Shown piece after piece: positions 1 through 7,369 of a stretch of DNA of 13,681 nucleotides. Made by a program: the position numbers and the translations under genes. Under the pieces are notes generated by a model. That model made no database searches. It was not told the DNA's origin and saw only the letters and a list, made by a program, of their open reading frames with translations. The stretch is from Desulfobulbus sp. (lineage in GTDB: Bacteria; Desulfobacterota; Desulfobulbia; Desulfobulbales; Desulfobulbaceae), in contig JAUVLX010000063.1 of the NCBI GenBank assembly GCA_030600525.1, positions 1-13,681 of the forward strand, read 5' to 3'. How positions within the stretch are numbered: the first letter of the stretch is position 1; each line of letters starts with the position of its first letter.

Positions 1-163
1 TTTCCAACAGATGTGGCAAAATCCCCCACCACATTTTGAAATTGGCATGGCTGGACCAGGAAACCCCAGCAGCAATTAGCAAATAAAATATAAACAGCGT
101 CCAGGCAGCTTTCCCGGCTCACGCCCGTTTTTCCCCAAAAAAACACTATCAATCAAGATACCC

Positions 164-1402
164 ATGAAAGGTTTTTTCAAGCTTATCAGCTCCAATGAAT
201 TCACAGGGCTTTTTGAACAGTTTCTTCCTCTTGCAACAGAAACAATGCCACTCGCAGATGGCCATCAACGTATTCTGGGCGATGACATTCTGGCTGGCGA
301 CAACCTGCCACCCTTTTCCCGGTCCACCATGGATGGCTACGCGGTAAGGGCCAAGGATACCTTTGGCTGCTCTGAGTCAGAGCCGGCACTACTGAATGTG
401 ATAGGCGAAATAGCCATGGGCAGTTCAGGCAGGCAGCACGCCCTCCGTCCCGGCCAGGCTCTTCGCATCTGGACTGGCGGCGAGCTCCCCCAAAAAGGAG
501 ATGGTGTGGTGATGGTGGAATACACCCACCAGCTTGACGACCAGACCGTTGAAATCTTTCGCCCGGTGGCTCCCGGACAAAACACCACTCGCGCTGGAGA
601 AGATTACCAGGAAGGGGCCGCTGTCCTTCAACAGGGAAGAAAACTGCGCCCTGCAGACCTTGGAGTTCTGGCCGGACTTGGTACCACATCGATTCCGGTG
701 TACCGTCAACCACGGGTGGCCATCATATCAACCGGCGACGAGCTAGTATCACCGAACCAGCAACCAGGTCCCGGACAGATACGGGATATCAACTCAACCA
801 CCCTGGCGGCACTGGTTACAGAAGCTGGAGGTATACCATTTCCTCTAGGCATCATCGGCGACGACCTCAACACCATGAAACAGGCCTGCATCAAGGCCCT
901 GGAAGAGGCGGATGTACTGCTCCTTTCCGGGGGCAGTTCTGTGGGACGAAGAGATTTCACCCTGCAGGTCCTGGAACAGATACCACAGACCCAGTTACTG
1001 GCTCACGGTGTAGCGATCCGCCCAGGAAAGCCGACCATCCTTGCCAGTCTTGGCAATCAAGCCTTATTTGGCCTACCTGGCCATGTGGCGTCAACAATGG
1101 TTGTTTTTTATCTCTTTGTCCGTCCACTGCTCCATAAACTCCAGGGACGGCCCTGTGCAATGGGGCTCCAGGCAATCCGAGCAATCACAGACCAACAAAT
1201 TCCATCAACCATTGGCCGTGAAGAATACGTCCGGGTGCAGTTGACTCCCCAACCTGAGAATACCCCCCCCCTTGCCACACCTATTTATGGCAAATCAGGA
1301 CTGCTTAAGCCCTTAGTGCAGGCTGATGGATTGTTGACCATTGGACGGGATGTCGAAGGACTGGACAAAGGAGTAGAGGCAACGGTCCTACTTTTTCCTT
1401 AG
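164..1402 (+). CDS. moeA: MoeA-family molybdopterin molybdotransferase (first of a tandem pair)
   Basis: This 412-residue cytosolic protein has the length and motifs of MoeA, which inserts molybdate (or tungstate) into adenylylated molybdopterin in the last step of Moco/Wco synthesis. Visible motifs are MDGYA (56-60), TGGELP...GDGVVMVEY (104-120), STGDELV (189-195), SGGSSVGRRDF (255-265), HGVAIRPGKPT (281-291) and GLPG (303-306), followed by a normal C-terminal beta domain. The Asp of MDGYA, the Asp-Glu of GDEL and the Asp of the SSVGRRD loop occupy positions known to be important in E. coli MoeA. The ATG at 164 gives the family's usual N terminus, but the upstream bases (AAGATACCC) are a poor ribosome binding site. 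A second moeA follows in the same direction. The name covers Mo- and W-specific paralogs, and sequence alone does not say which metal this copy handles. Confidence 0.93.
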   Translation: MKGFFKLISSNEFTGLFEQFLPLATETMPLADGHQRILGDDILAGDNLPPFSRSTMDGYAVRAKDTFGCSESEPALLNVIGEIAMGSSGRQHALRPGQALRIWTGGELPQKGDGVVMVEYTHQLDDQTVEIFRPVAPGQNTTRAGEDYQEGAAVLQQGRKLRPADLGVLAGLGTTSIPVYRQPRVAIISTGDELVSPNQQPGPGQIRDINSTTLAALVTEAGGIPFPLGIIGDDLNTMKQACIKALEEADVLLLSGGSSVGRRDFTLQVLEQIPQTQLLAHGVAIRPGKPTILASLGNQALFGLPGHVASTMVVFYLFVRPLLHKLQGRPCAMGLQAIRAITDQQIPSTIGREEYVRVQLTPQPENTPPLATPIYGKSGLLKPLVQADGLLTIGRDVEGLDKGVEATVLLFP

Positions 1403-1522
1403 TTGGCAACACGAGATTGCGACACCAATTACGACACCAATTGCGAAGAGTACCTGCATCACTTTCAGAAACAATCAAAAACGCAGGTTTTCTCCTTCCA
1501 AGAAATACCTACCACAACAGCC

Positions 1523-1526
1523 GGAG
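1523..1526 (+). promoter_or_regulatory. Ribosome binding site of the second moeA
   Basis: GGAG lies five bases before the ATG at 1532. It decides the start against the TTG at 1403, which has only a T-rich stretch in front of it and would add 43 residues with no resemblance to MoeA. Confidence 0.7.
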
Positions 1527-1531
1527 CTGTC

Positions 1532-3457
1532 ATGAAACGAAAGATTTACCTCAATATGCAATCCAGGAAAAATGCACAGGACATTTTCTGGTCTCGCTTT
1601 ACCAGCTTAACAACACATACAGAAACCATTAATGTCAAAGAGAGCTGCGGTCGCATAACAGCTGCTCCGATTATTGCCAGGCTTTCAGCTCCCTCCTTTC
1701 ATTCTGCTGCCATGGACGGTATAGCCGTTATGGCTGAAGATACATTTCTCGCTGCCGATGACAACCCGGTGACTCTGGATATAGCCGGCGGGCAAGCTGC
1801 GCTTATCAACACTGGTCACCCCTTGCCACCAGATAAGAATGCGGTCATCATGGTTGAAAACATCCTCCTGAATAATGACAACAGCAATGCAGTCATTCGA
1901 GAGCCAGTGTTCCCCTGGCAGCATGTACGCAAGGTCGGTGAAGATATTGTTGCCACAGAGTTGCTTTTCCCCACCGGACACCAGATTCAACCTGCCGACA
2001 TCGCGGCCATGATCACCGCAGGCTGTACCTCGGTAAAGGTTCGCAGAAAACCTGTTATCACCATTGTTCCCACAGGTTCTGAACTGATCCCCCTGAAAGA
2101 TTCTACAGAAATACCCCCACCGGGAAAGACCATCGAATCCAACTCGGCAGTACTGGCAGGGCTTGCTGAAAAAGCCGGGGCCACCGTCCGGGTCACCGAC
2201 ATTATCTCCGATGACTACGAGACCTTAAAAGAGCATATCAAAAACAACATTGAAACCGATACCGATATGCTGGTAGTCAATGCCGGTTCATCAGCCGGTA
2301 GCGCAGACTACACCGCCCAGATCATCGACGACCTTGGTGACATCCTGGTCCACGGCGTTACCATCATGCCCGGTAAACCAACCATCCTGGCCACGGTTAA
2401 CAACAAGCCGGTTGTCGGGATTCCTGGCTACCCAGTTTCCGCTATCATTGCCTTTGAACAGTTTGTAATGCCGCTACTGGCGCAGATGCAGGGGATAATA
2501 CTGCCTGAGCCGGTTTGTGTGCCAGCTATATTGGCAAAAGACATTCCCTCCCAGAGCGGTATTGAAGAGTTCAGACGCATGATAACAGGGAAGATAGGGG
2601 ATAATTATGTGGCAGTTCCCCTGAAAAAAGGCTCCGGAGCCATAACCACCCTTACCCGGGCGAATGCCATGCTCCATATTGATGCCGCCTCAGAAGGGGA
2701 ATCCCGCGGCAGCTTGGCAGAACTTGAACTACTGCAACCTAAAAAAACAATAGAGCGGACCATACTCAGCACCGGAAGCCATGACTTAAGCCTGGATCTG
2801 CTTAGAGATTCGCTTCAACAGCACACCCCTGCTTATTACCTGGCCTCCACCCATGTAGGATCACTGGGTGGTATCATGGCAATGCAGAAATCCATGACCC
2901 ATATCGCAGGATCACATCTGCTTGATCCAGAAACAGGAACTTACAACATTGCTTTTATAAAAAAATACCTGGCAGGTCGTAAGATTTCAATCATCACTCT
3001 GGCCCACCGACAACAGGGATTTATCATCAAAAAAGGAAATCCTAAAGCCATCAAAACTATCCATGACCTGCTTCGTGATGATGTCACGTTTATCAACCGA
3101 CAGGCGGGTTCTGGGACCAGGGTCCTGCTGGATTACGAACTCGACAAAAACGACATCGACCCTGACAACATCAAGGGATACGATCATGATGAATACACCC
3201 ATATGGCAGTGGCGGTGACGGTTCTTTCAGGAAAAGCTGATATGGGACTAGGAATAATGAGCGCTGCCAAAGCCCTGGAACTCGATTTCATTCCAGTGAC
3301 AGAGGAACGGTACGACCTGCTTATAGATGATGCCTATCTACAACTACCGATGATTCAAACACTGCTCGCTATCATCAACTCCCAGCCCTTTCAACAAACG
3401 CTGGAATCTATGGGCGGATATTCGACCAGGGAAACTGGCCAGTTTGTGCAAATCTAA
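1532..3457 (+). CDS. moeA: MoeA fused to a C-terminal PBP-like ligand-binding domain
   Basis: This 641-residue protein has two parts. Residues about 10-403 are a MoeA domain: MDGIAV at 61-66, TGHPLPP..NAVIMVEN at 94-110, PTGSELI at 180-186, NAGSSAGSADYT at 250-261, HGVTIMPGKPT at 274-284, GIPGYPVSA at 296-304. Residues about 408-641 match the PBP-like domain found after MoeA in many anaerobes and archaea: STHVGSLGG (439-447), AGSHLLDPETGTYN (459-472), HRQQGFIIKKGNP (492-504), NRQAGSGTR (522-530), HDEYTHMAVAVTVLSGKADMGLGI (552-575). That domain is related to molybdate/LysR-type ligand binders, so it may sense or select the oxyanion or a cofactor; this is inference. The frame is open back to a TTG directly after the moeA1 stop, but the ATG at 1532 has GGAG five bases upstream and starts where the homology starts. 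It is probably co-transcribed with the first moeA. Confidence 0.9.
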   Translation: MKRKIYLNMQSRKNAQDIFWSRFTSLTTHTETINVKESCGRITAAPIIARLSAPSFHSAAMDGIAVMAEDTFLAADDNPVTLDIAGGQAALINTGHPLPPDKNAVIMVENILLNNDNSNAVIREPVFPWQHVRKVGEDIVATELLFPTGHQIQPADIAAMITAGCTSVKVRRKPVITIVPTGSELIPLKDSTEIPPPGKTIESNSAVLAGLAEKAGATVRVTDIISDDYETLKEHIKNNIETDTDMLVVNAGSSAGSADYTAQIIDDLGDILVHGVTIMPGKPTILATVNNKPVVGIPGYPVSAIIAFEQFVMPLLAQMQGIILPEPVCVPAILAKDIPSQSGIEEFRRMITGKIGDNYVAVPLKKGSGAITTLTRANAMLHIDAASEGESRGSLAELELLQPKKTIERTILSTGSHDLSLDLLRDSLQQHTPAYYLASTHVGSLGGIMAMQKSMTHIAGSHLLDPETGTYNIAFIKKYLAGRKISIITLAHRQQGFIIKKGNPKAIKTIHDLLRDDVTFINRQAGSGTRVLLDYELDKNDIDPDNIKGYDHDEYTHMAVAVTVLSGKADMGLGIMSAAKALELDFIPVTEERYDLLIDDAYLQLPMIQTLLAIINSQPFQQTLESMGGYSTRETGQFVQI

Positions 3458-3562
3458 AAGTGTTTATGGATTCAGGCGGACAAAGGTTTGCTTGGTAGCA
3501 AAAAGAAAAAAATGAGGAAGGGAAGAAGAAAAACACCTTTTTTCTTCAAGATTGAAAACAGG

Positions 3563-3768
3563 AGCCTGCAAATTGCCTTTAACAGGCACAGGTCCTAGTG
3601 GACAGACAATCTCCACCGGCCACCGCTGCTAGAGACAGCCTGCTGTCACGACAGTGAGTTTACCGGTCGGTGGAAGATTAAGACTCGACACAACAAAGGG
3701 AGCACCATCAATCCTGAATCCGCTCCCGTGTCTTCTACTCAGGCTGGTGCAATCAGCTTGATTGCACC
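3563..3768. other. Structured convergent intergenic region, possible non-coding RNA
   Basis: The 295-base gap between the moeA pair and the convergent NifU-like gene holds no credible gene but many paired arms. AGCCTG (3563-3568) can pair with CAGGCT (3740-3745). Inside lie a hairpin at 3592-3603, a ten-pair stem with one G-U (3612-3621 with 3665-3674), and a GGGAGC/GCTCCC stem (3698-3703 with 3722-3727) extended by GACAC/GTGTC (3687-3691 with 3728-3732). Directly after is a perfect ten-pair hairpin with a three-base loop (3746-3768) that covers the stop codon of the NifU-like gene. CTGTC at 3643-3647 can pair with a GACAG copy on either side, so alternative folds are possible. I do not recognise a known RNA family. 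It could be a free-standing RNA, a 3' UTR of either gene, or a two-way terminator region. Confidence 0.4.
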
Positions 3769-4196
3769 TTGTTGACCATATAGTTATTAACGGCATCCTG
3801 CACCGTCTTTATTGCCAAATAGGCGCAATGCTCTTCCTGCTGGGGAAATTGGCCGATCTTGCTGAGTACATCCTCACCGGTCAAATCAAAAATCTGTTCC
3901 ACGGTTTTACCAATGGCAATTTCCGCGGCAAAAGAACCGCAGACATTACTTGATCCGCAACCATCTGTGGTATACGAGGCCTCAGTTACCCGATCCTCTT
4001 CGATCTTTAAAAACATTTCCATCGTATCCCCACAGCTTCCTGTAATACGCCCCTGAACATGGGCATCTTCCATTCTACCGTGGAAAAGTGGGTTACGCCA
4101 ACGATCAAACCCGACTACACCATACGCACCTTTGGCATCATCAAACACCTGTTCCTGGATTGAATCCACCATCGCGTTAAACTGTTCGTCATTCAT
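3753..4196 (-). CDS. NifU/IscU-type iron-sulfur cluster scaffold protein
   Basis: This 147-residue protein belongs to the NifU N-terminal/IscU family, which builds Fe-S clusters transiently before handing them to apoproteins. The three ligand cysteines are placed as in IscU: C55 and D57 in SCGD, C80 in DGCGSS, and C124 in EEHCAYLA. An extra cysteine, C86, lies six residues after C80. The LPPVK motif before the third cysteine, recognised by the HscA chaperone in IscU, is absent (FPQQEEHC here), and there is no NifU-type C-terminal domain. The N-terminal 50 residues are longer than in IscU. It is the last gene of the minus-strand series, 84 bases after the NifX-family gene, and an AAGGA lies 11 bases before the ATG. 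No cysteine desulfurase gene is nearby. In this setting a scaffold for the cluster carried by the ORP/NifX proteins is plausible but unproven. Confidence 0.87.
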   Translation of the reverse strand: MNDEQFNAMVDSIQEQVFDDAKGAYGVVGFDRWRNPLFHGRMEDAHVQGRITGSCGDTMEMFLKIEEDRVTEASYTTDGCGSSNVCGSFAAEIAIGKTVEQIFDLTGEDVLSKIGQFPQQEEHCAYLAIKTVQDAVNNYMVNKVQSS

Positions 4197-4280
4197 GTAC
4201 TACGTATTCCTTTTCAATCACTGCGGCTCAGTAAACCAACAGTACCCCGTGTTTATCGCTCAAGGCGGACAGCCATCTTT

Positions 4281-4640
4281 TTACCAATGACCATCGGTAT
4301 TGGGATTATCCGTGTAGGTTACATCTCCGCTTTTCATTTTCTCAACAGCCTGGGCAACGGTACCAGAAATATCGCTGACAACCTTGACCCCTGCCGCATT
4401 AATGGTTTGGAAAGCCTTGGGGCCGCAATAGCCGGTAAGCAGAACTTCAGCTCCCTTCTCGCTGACCATGCTCGCAGCCTGAATCCCAGCGCCCTTAAAA
4501 GCATTGATATTTTCGGTGTTGTCTACTGCTTCAAAAGCCAATGAATCAGTATCAACAATTATAATATAGCGTGCTCTGCCGAAGCGAGGATCCACTTCGC
4601 TGTCCAGAGTAGCACCTTTTGCAGTTATTGCTATCTTCAT
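4281..4640 (-). CDS. NifX/NifB-type dinitrogenase cofactor-binding family protein
   Basis: This 119-residue protein is a single NifX-type domain (dinitrogenase iron-molybdenum cofactor biosynthesis family), a small ribonuclease-H-like fold that carries metal-sulfur clusters or their precursors. Visible family marks are MKIAITAKG at the start, LDSEVDPRFGRARYIIIVD (12-30), AVDNTENINAFKGAGIQAA (38-56), LLTGYCGPKAF (67-77), SGTVAQAVEKMKSG (92-105) and a terminal DGHW. The start at 4640 is chosen because CTGGAG lies eight bases before it and the family begins with MKIA; the frame runs further upstream through an inverted repeat, which is unlikely to be coding. It is one of three NifX-fold genes in the operon. 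The role in nitrogen fixation implied by the family name should not be assumed, because no nif structural genes are present. Confidence 0.88.
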   Translation of the reverse strand: MKIAITAKGATLDSEVDPRFGRARYIIIVDTDSLAFEAVDNTENINAFKGAGIQAASMVSEKGAEVLLTGYCGPKAFQTINAAGVKVVSDISGTVAQAVEKMKSGDVTYTDNPNTDGHW

Positions 4641-4661
4641 TTTATTATCTCCAGAAAAAAA

Positions 4662-4768
4662 TGACCCGTCCGGTAAAATGTCAGTACATTCAGAAAAGAA
4701 ACAAGCGTTTCGAGGTAGGAGAAACTCTGAAATTAATACAAAAGCATATTTATTTACTGGACGGGTCA
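4662..4768 (-). repeat. 107-bp inverted repeat with T-run, between two NifX-family genes
   Basis: Arms of 16 bases (4662-4677 and 4753-4768) are inverted copies with one difference, which can form a G-U pair on one strand. The core of each arm is GACCCGTCC/GGACGGGTC. Read on the coding strand of the operon, the second arm is followed by A and seven Ts, then by the ribosome binding site of the next gene. The 75-base interior is AT-rich with a smaller GTTTC/GAAAC hairpin. It could be an attenuator or processing site that sets the ratio of the upstream and downstream genes, or a small inserted repeat element. Confidence 0.6.
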
Positions 4769-4775
4769 AAATAAA

Positions 4776-5153
4776 TTATTGACCACCACCGCATACATCG
4801 TTGTCGGTGATCTTCGGAAGCTTGCCTGCTAAGAAATCGTCAACAACTGGCTTGATCTCAGCTCGAGCAGCATCATGATACACTTCAATCCCAACCTGAC
4901 GAAATCCTGCCAAAGGACGCGCACCTATACCACCAACAACAAGAGCATTGACGTTATTTTCTGCAAGCAGGTTGACCGGGACCATACAGCCACCCTGAAG
5001 GTGCTCCTTGTTAGGAAGGGTTGTTACTTCTTTAATTTCCCCGTCTTCAAAATCAACAAAGGTAAAGACATCGCAATGGCCAAAGTGACCGGCACGGGTG
5101 CCATCTAAACCACCATCACCATTCGAGGGAATTGCTACTCTCATCATCACCAT
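4776..5153 (-). CDS. orp: Orange-protein (ORP)-like NifX-family protein
   Basis: This 125-residue NifX-fold protein resembles the Desulfovibrio orange protein, which holds a non-covalent Mo-Cu sulfide cluster. It shows MRVAIPSNGDGGLDG (4-18), AGHFGHCDVFTFVD (21-34), QGGCMVPVNLL (53-63), VVGGIGARPLAGFRQVGIEVY (72-92), a DDFLAGKLP segment (105-113) and a CGGG end. Those features are as I recall them from ORP proteins; no alignment was run. The start at 5153 has AAAGGA six bases upstream; longer forms would overlap the end of the ATPase gene. It follows that gene by 23 bases. In D. vulgaris the equivalent gene lies with MinD-like ATPases and a sigma-54 regulator and has been linked to cell division, so the neighbourhood supports the assignment. 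Confidence 0.78.
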   Translation of the reverse strand: MVMMRVAIPSNGDGGLDGTRAGHFGHCDVFTFVDFEDGEIKEVTTLPNKEHLQGGCMVPVNLLAENNVNALVVGGIGARPLAGFRQVGIEVYHDAARAEIKPVVDDFLAGKLPKITDNDVCGGGQ

Positions 5154-5176
5154 TTTTTTTCCTTTCACTTTTATTA

Positions 5177-6082
5177 TTATTGAATTGTTGCCTTCAAGTC
5201 CACCACACCCATATTGTTGAGTACTGGTGCATTCACTATTTTCTCCCAAATATCCCGTACAGACTGCAGGGTCGGAGAATCTTCTACATATTCAAAGATA
5301 TTGACGCCCTTGACCATAGATTTGACAAAAATCGTATCAAACGGGACTCTACCAAGCACCTTCATGTTTCGCTCGACGGCCACCTTCTCGACGGACTCGG
5401 TAAGCTCTTGATTCAAATCGAATTTATTGATTAAAACCATACCTGGTATCTGAAAATGTGCAGCCAAATCAGCCACCCGCAACATATCATGGATACCGGA
5501 AACACTAGGTTCGACAACAATAACCAGAGCTGTAGCACCACTGATTGAGGCTATAACAGGACACCCGATACCAGGAGGGCCATCAGTGAGTAAAAGATCA
5601 TGTCCTCTTTCTTCTGCAAGTTCTCTTGCCTCCTTACGCACCAAGCTGACAAGTTTGCCTGAATTTTCTTCAGCAATGCCCAGCCTTGCATGCACCATTG
5701 GTCCAAATCTGGATTCTGAAATGAACCATTCTCCGCATTTCTGCGGCGGAAAATTAATAGCACCTTCAGGACACATGTCAACACAGACACCGCACCCTTC
5801 GCAACTGATTGGATTAACGGTAAAGCTCTCGTCTATGGCGTCAAAACGACAAACCTCGCGACATGTGCCGCACTCGGTGCAGGCAGCGGTAACAATCTCT
5901 GCAATTCCGCCCCCCATAAAATCCGTAGTAGTTTTCACTTCGGGTTGTGCAAGTAAATGGAGATCCGCCGCATCCACATCGGCATCACATATAACATTAT
6001 TTCGTGCCAGGTAGGCAAAGGCAGCAGTAAGGCTCGTTTTACCGGTTCCACCCTTCCCACTTAAAATCACAAGTTCACGCAT
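5177..6082 (-). CDS. MinD/Mrp-family P-loop ATPase with two 4Fe-4S motifs (second of a pair)
   Basis: This 301-residue protein starts with the deviant Walker A motif SGKGGTGKTS (8-17) of the MinD/Mrp/ParA group, has DADVDAADLHL at 33-43, DGPPGIGCPV (167-176) in the Walker B region and INKFDL (218-223). An inserted ferredoxin-like segment carries CTECGTCREVC (68-78) and CEGCGVCVDMC (94-104), enough for two 4Fe-4S clusters. Such ATPases are common beside NifX/ORP genes in anaerobes, where they are thought to act in metal-cluster assembly or targeting. The ATG at 6082 is preferred to the TTG one codon earlier. It begins 14 bases after the paralogous ATPase, so the two may form a heterodimer; that is inference. 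There is no amphipathic C-terminal tail of the MinD membrane-binding type obvious by eye. Confidence 0.9.
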   Translation of the reverse strand: MRELVILSGKGGTGKTSLTAAFAYLARNNVICDADVDAADLHLLAQPEVKTTTDFMGGGIAEIVTAACTECGTCREVCRFDAIDESFTVNPISCEGCGVCVDMCPEGAINFPPQKCGEWFISESRFGPMVHARLGIAEENSGKLVSLVRKEARELAEERGHDLLLTDGPPGIGCPVIASISGATALVIVVEPSVSGIHDMLRVADLAAHFQIPGMVLINKFDLNQELTESVEKVAVERNMKVLGRVPFDTIFVKSMVKGVNIFEYVEDSPTLQSVRDIWEKIVNAPVLNNMGVVDLKATIQ

Positions 6083-6096
6083 CAAACTTCTCTTAG

Positions 6097-6936
6097 TTAT
6101 GATTCAACAATTTGCTCTATATCATGAAAAAGCTTCTGAAATTTATCCGTCCACTCTGGCATTTCTTCAACCATAGTCTTACCGTGGGAATAGGTTTCCG
6201 CTATTTTACGATCAAAAGGGATCTCTAACAAAATAGGTATCTTCTGCTCTTGGGCATACTCATATACGTCTCGTGTTCCAAGATCAGACCGATTAATAAC
6301 CAAACCACTCGGTATACCCAGTAGCTTGACAGCTTCAACCGCCAGTTTCAAGTCATGCAGCCCAAAAGGGGTCGGTTCGGTCACCATAAGGACAAAGTCT
6401 ACCCCATGTATAGCTGCTATTACAGGACAAGAGGTTCCGGGAGGTGCATCAATTATCGTGAGATCTTCAGGGTTAACAGCCTTTCTCACTTCTTTAATCA
6501 ATGGCGGTGACATCGCCTCGCCGATACGCATCTTTCCATGAGCAAAGGTTATATGACCGGTTTTGCCATATTCTATTATTCCCAGATTACGACCCGTTTC
6601 CGTGATCGCCCCTTCCGGGCAGACCAACATGCATCCTCCGCAACTATGACACAATTCTGGAAACACGAGTACCTTTTCACCAACCACTGTAATGGCATTA
6701 AACCTACAAATATCCATGCACTTACGGCATTGGTTGCAGAGTTCCATGTTTACTTTCGGTACCGGGGTATCCACCAATTCACTTTTTTCTATTTCTGGAT
6801 TCAGGAAAAGGTGAGCATTAGGCTCTTCGACGTCACAATCAAGAAAATTCACATCACGGTCAATCGCCAATGCCATATTGGTAGAAACCGTTGTTTTTCC
6901 AGTCCCGCCTTTTCCGCTGGCTACACTAATAATCAT
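6097..6936 (-). CDS. MinD/Mrp-family P-loop ATPase with two 4Fe-4S motifs (first of a pair)
   Basis: This 279-residue protein has the deviant Walker A SGKGGTGKTT (7-16), LDCDVEEPNAHLFL (32-45), IIDAPPGTSCPV (161-172) and VINRSDLG (213-220). Its ferredoxin-like insert reads CNQCRKCMDIC (67-77) and CHSCGGCMLVC (96-106), each followed by a Phe/Pro segment as in 2[4Fe-4S] ferredoxins. It is a divergent paralog of the following ATPase, with the same domain order. GAGAGAA stands a few bases before the ATG at 6936, and the gene begins 18 bases after the pseudo-receiver gene. The pair corresponds in type to the two MinD-like ATPases of the D. vulgaris orp locus. The likely role is nucleotide-dependent handling of clusters for the NifX-fold proteins, but the substrate is unknown. 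Confidence 0.9.
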   Translation of the reverse strand: MIISVASGKGGTGKTTVSTNMALAIDRDVNFLDCDVEEPNAHLFLNPEIEKSELVDTPVPKVNMELCNQCRKCMDICRFNAITVVGEKVLVFPELCHSCGGCMLVCPEGAITETGRNLGIIEYGKTGHITFAHGKMRIGEAMSPPLIKEVRKAVNPEDLTIIDAPPGTSCPVIAAIHGVDFVLMVTEPTPFGLHDLKLAVEAVKLLGIPSGLVINRSDLGTRDVYEYAQEQKIPILLEIPFDRKIAETYSHGKTMVEEMPEWTDKFQKLFHDIEQIVES

Positions 6937-6954
6937 TGTAATTCTCTCTTGCAG

Positions 6955-7326
6955 CTATAGCAGACTTGCCACTTTCTTTAACTTTTCTACAAACAGCTCC
7001 GCATCACTCTTGCTAGGTTGCACAGCTAACTGTACCAGTACCCCCTGCCCTTCGGTTGCCTCATGGTAGTCAGCCGGAGAGAGAGCACTTGAAAGAGCAG
7101 TGTTGACAAAAGGATTTACTTTGACCAAGGCCTCGACAAACTCGATACCGGTCATATCTGCCAATTGTTCGCCCACTGCAACCACATCAACCTTTGAGTC
7201 CTTAATCATCTGCAAAGCAGAAGAGGTATCATGATTTTCCACCAAGTCAATATCAGCATGTTGCTCCAATACCTCCTTAAACGGTTGCAATACCGTATCC
7301 TTATTATATACCAACAAAATTCTCAC
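6955..7326 (-). CDS. Degenerate response-regulator receiver domain (pseudo-receiver)
   Basis: This 123-residue protein is a stand-alone CheY-like domain from the pattern MRILLVYNKDTVLQ, a central DVVAVGEQLADMTGIEF (47-63) and the last helix. The catalytic residues are lost: the acidic pair after the first strand is Tyr-Asn (7-8), the phospho-acceptor Asp is Gly52, and the conserved Lys before Pro is Gln103. It therefore should not be phosphorylated in the usual way and more likely serves as a protein-protein adaptor. The start is GTG at 7326, preceded by AAGGAG nine bases upstream; a longer ATG-started reading frame overlaps the preceding gene and has no homology. It sits between the Gly/Arg-rich gene and the first ATPase, so a link to those ATPases is likely. 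The family identification is by pattern only. Confidence 0.72.
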   Translation of the reverse strand: MRILLVYNKDTVLQPFKEVLEQHADIDLVENHDTSSALQMIKDSKVDVVAVGEQLADMTGIEFVEALVKVNPFVNTALSSALSPADYHEATEGQGVLVQLAVQPSKSDAELFVEKLKKVASLL

Positions 7327-7335
7327 GCCAAATAA

Positions 7336-7341
7336 CTCCTT
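7336..7341 (-). promoter_or_regulatory. Ribosome binding site of the pseudo-receiver gene
   Basis: AAGGAG on the minus strand lies nine bases before the GTG at 7326. It is a full Shine-Dalgarno core and decides that unusual start codon over the upstream ATG at 7443. Confidence 0.7.
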
Positions 7342-7369
7342 ATGAGACTCAATATTCGTTTCTAAACAA

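Noticed and set aside
1..86. Possible C-terminal end of an upstream plus-strand gene (open to a stop at 79 in one frame and at 86 in another).
   Set aside because: Two frames are about equally plausible, each fewer than 30 codons, and neither end is recognisable.
3458..3752. Known riboswitch or tRNA, considered because of the many stems.
   Set aside because: No recognisable conserved core of Moco, cobalamin, SAM, TPP or c-di-GMP riboswitches and no tRNA T-arm motif; it also lies 3' of both genes.
4641..4769. Upstream extension of the middle NifX-family gene.
   Set aside because: The extension is made of the inverted repeat arms; the family begins at MKIA and a good ribosome binding site precedes that codon.
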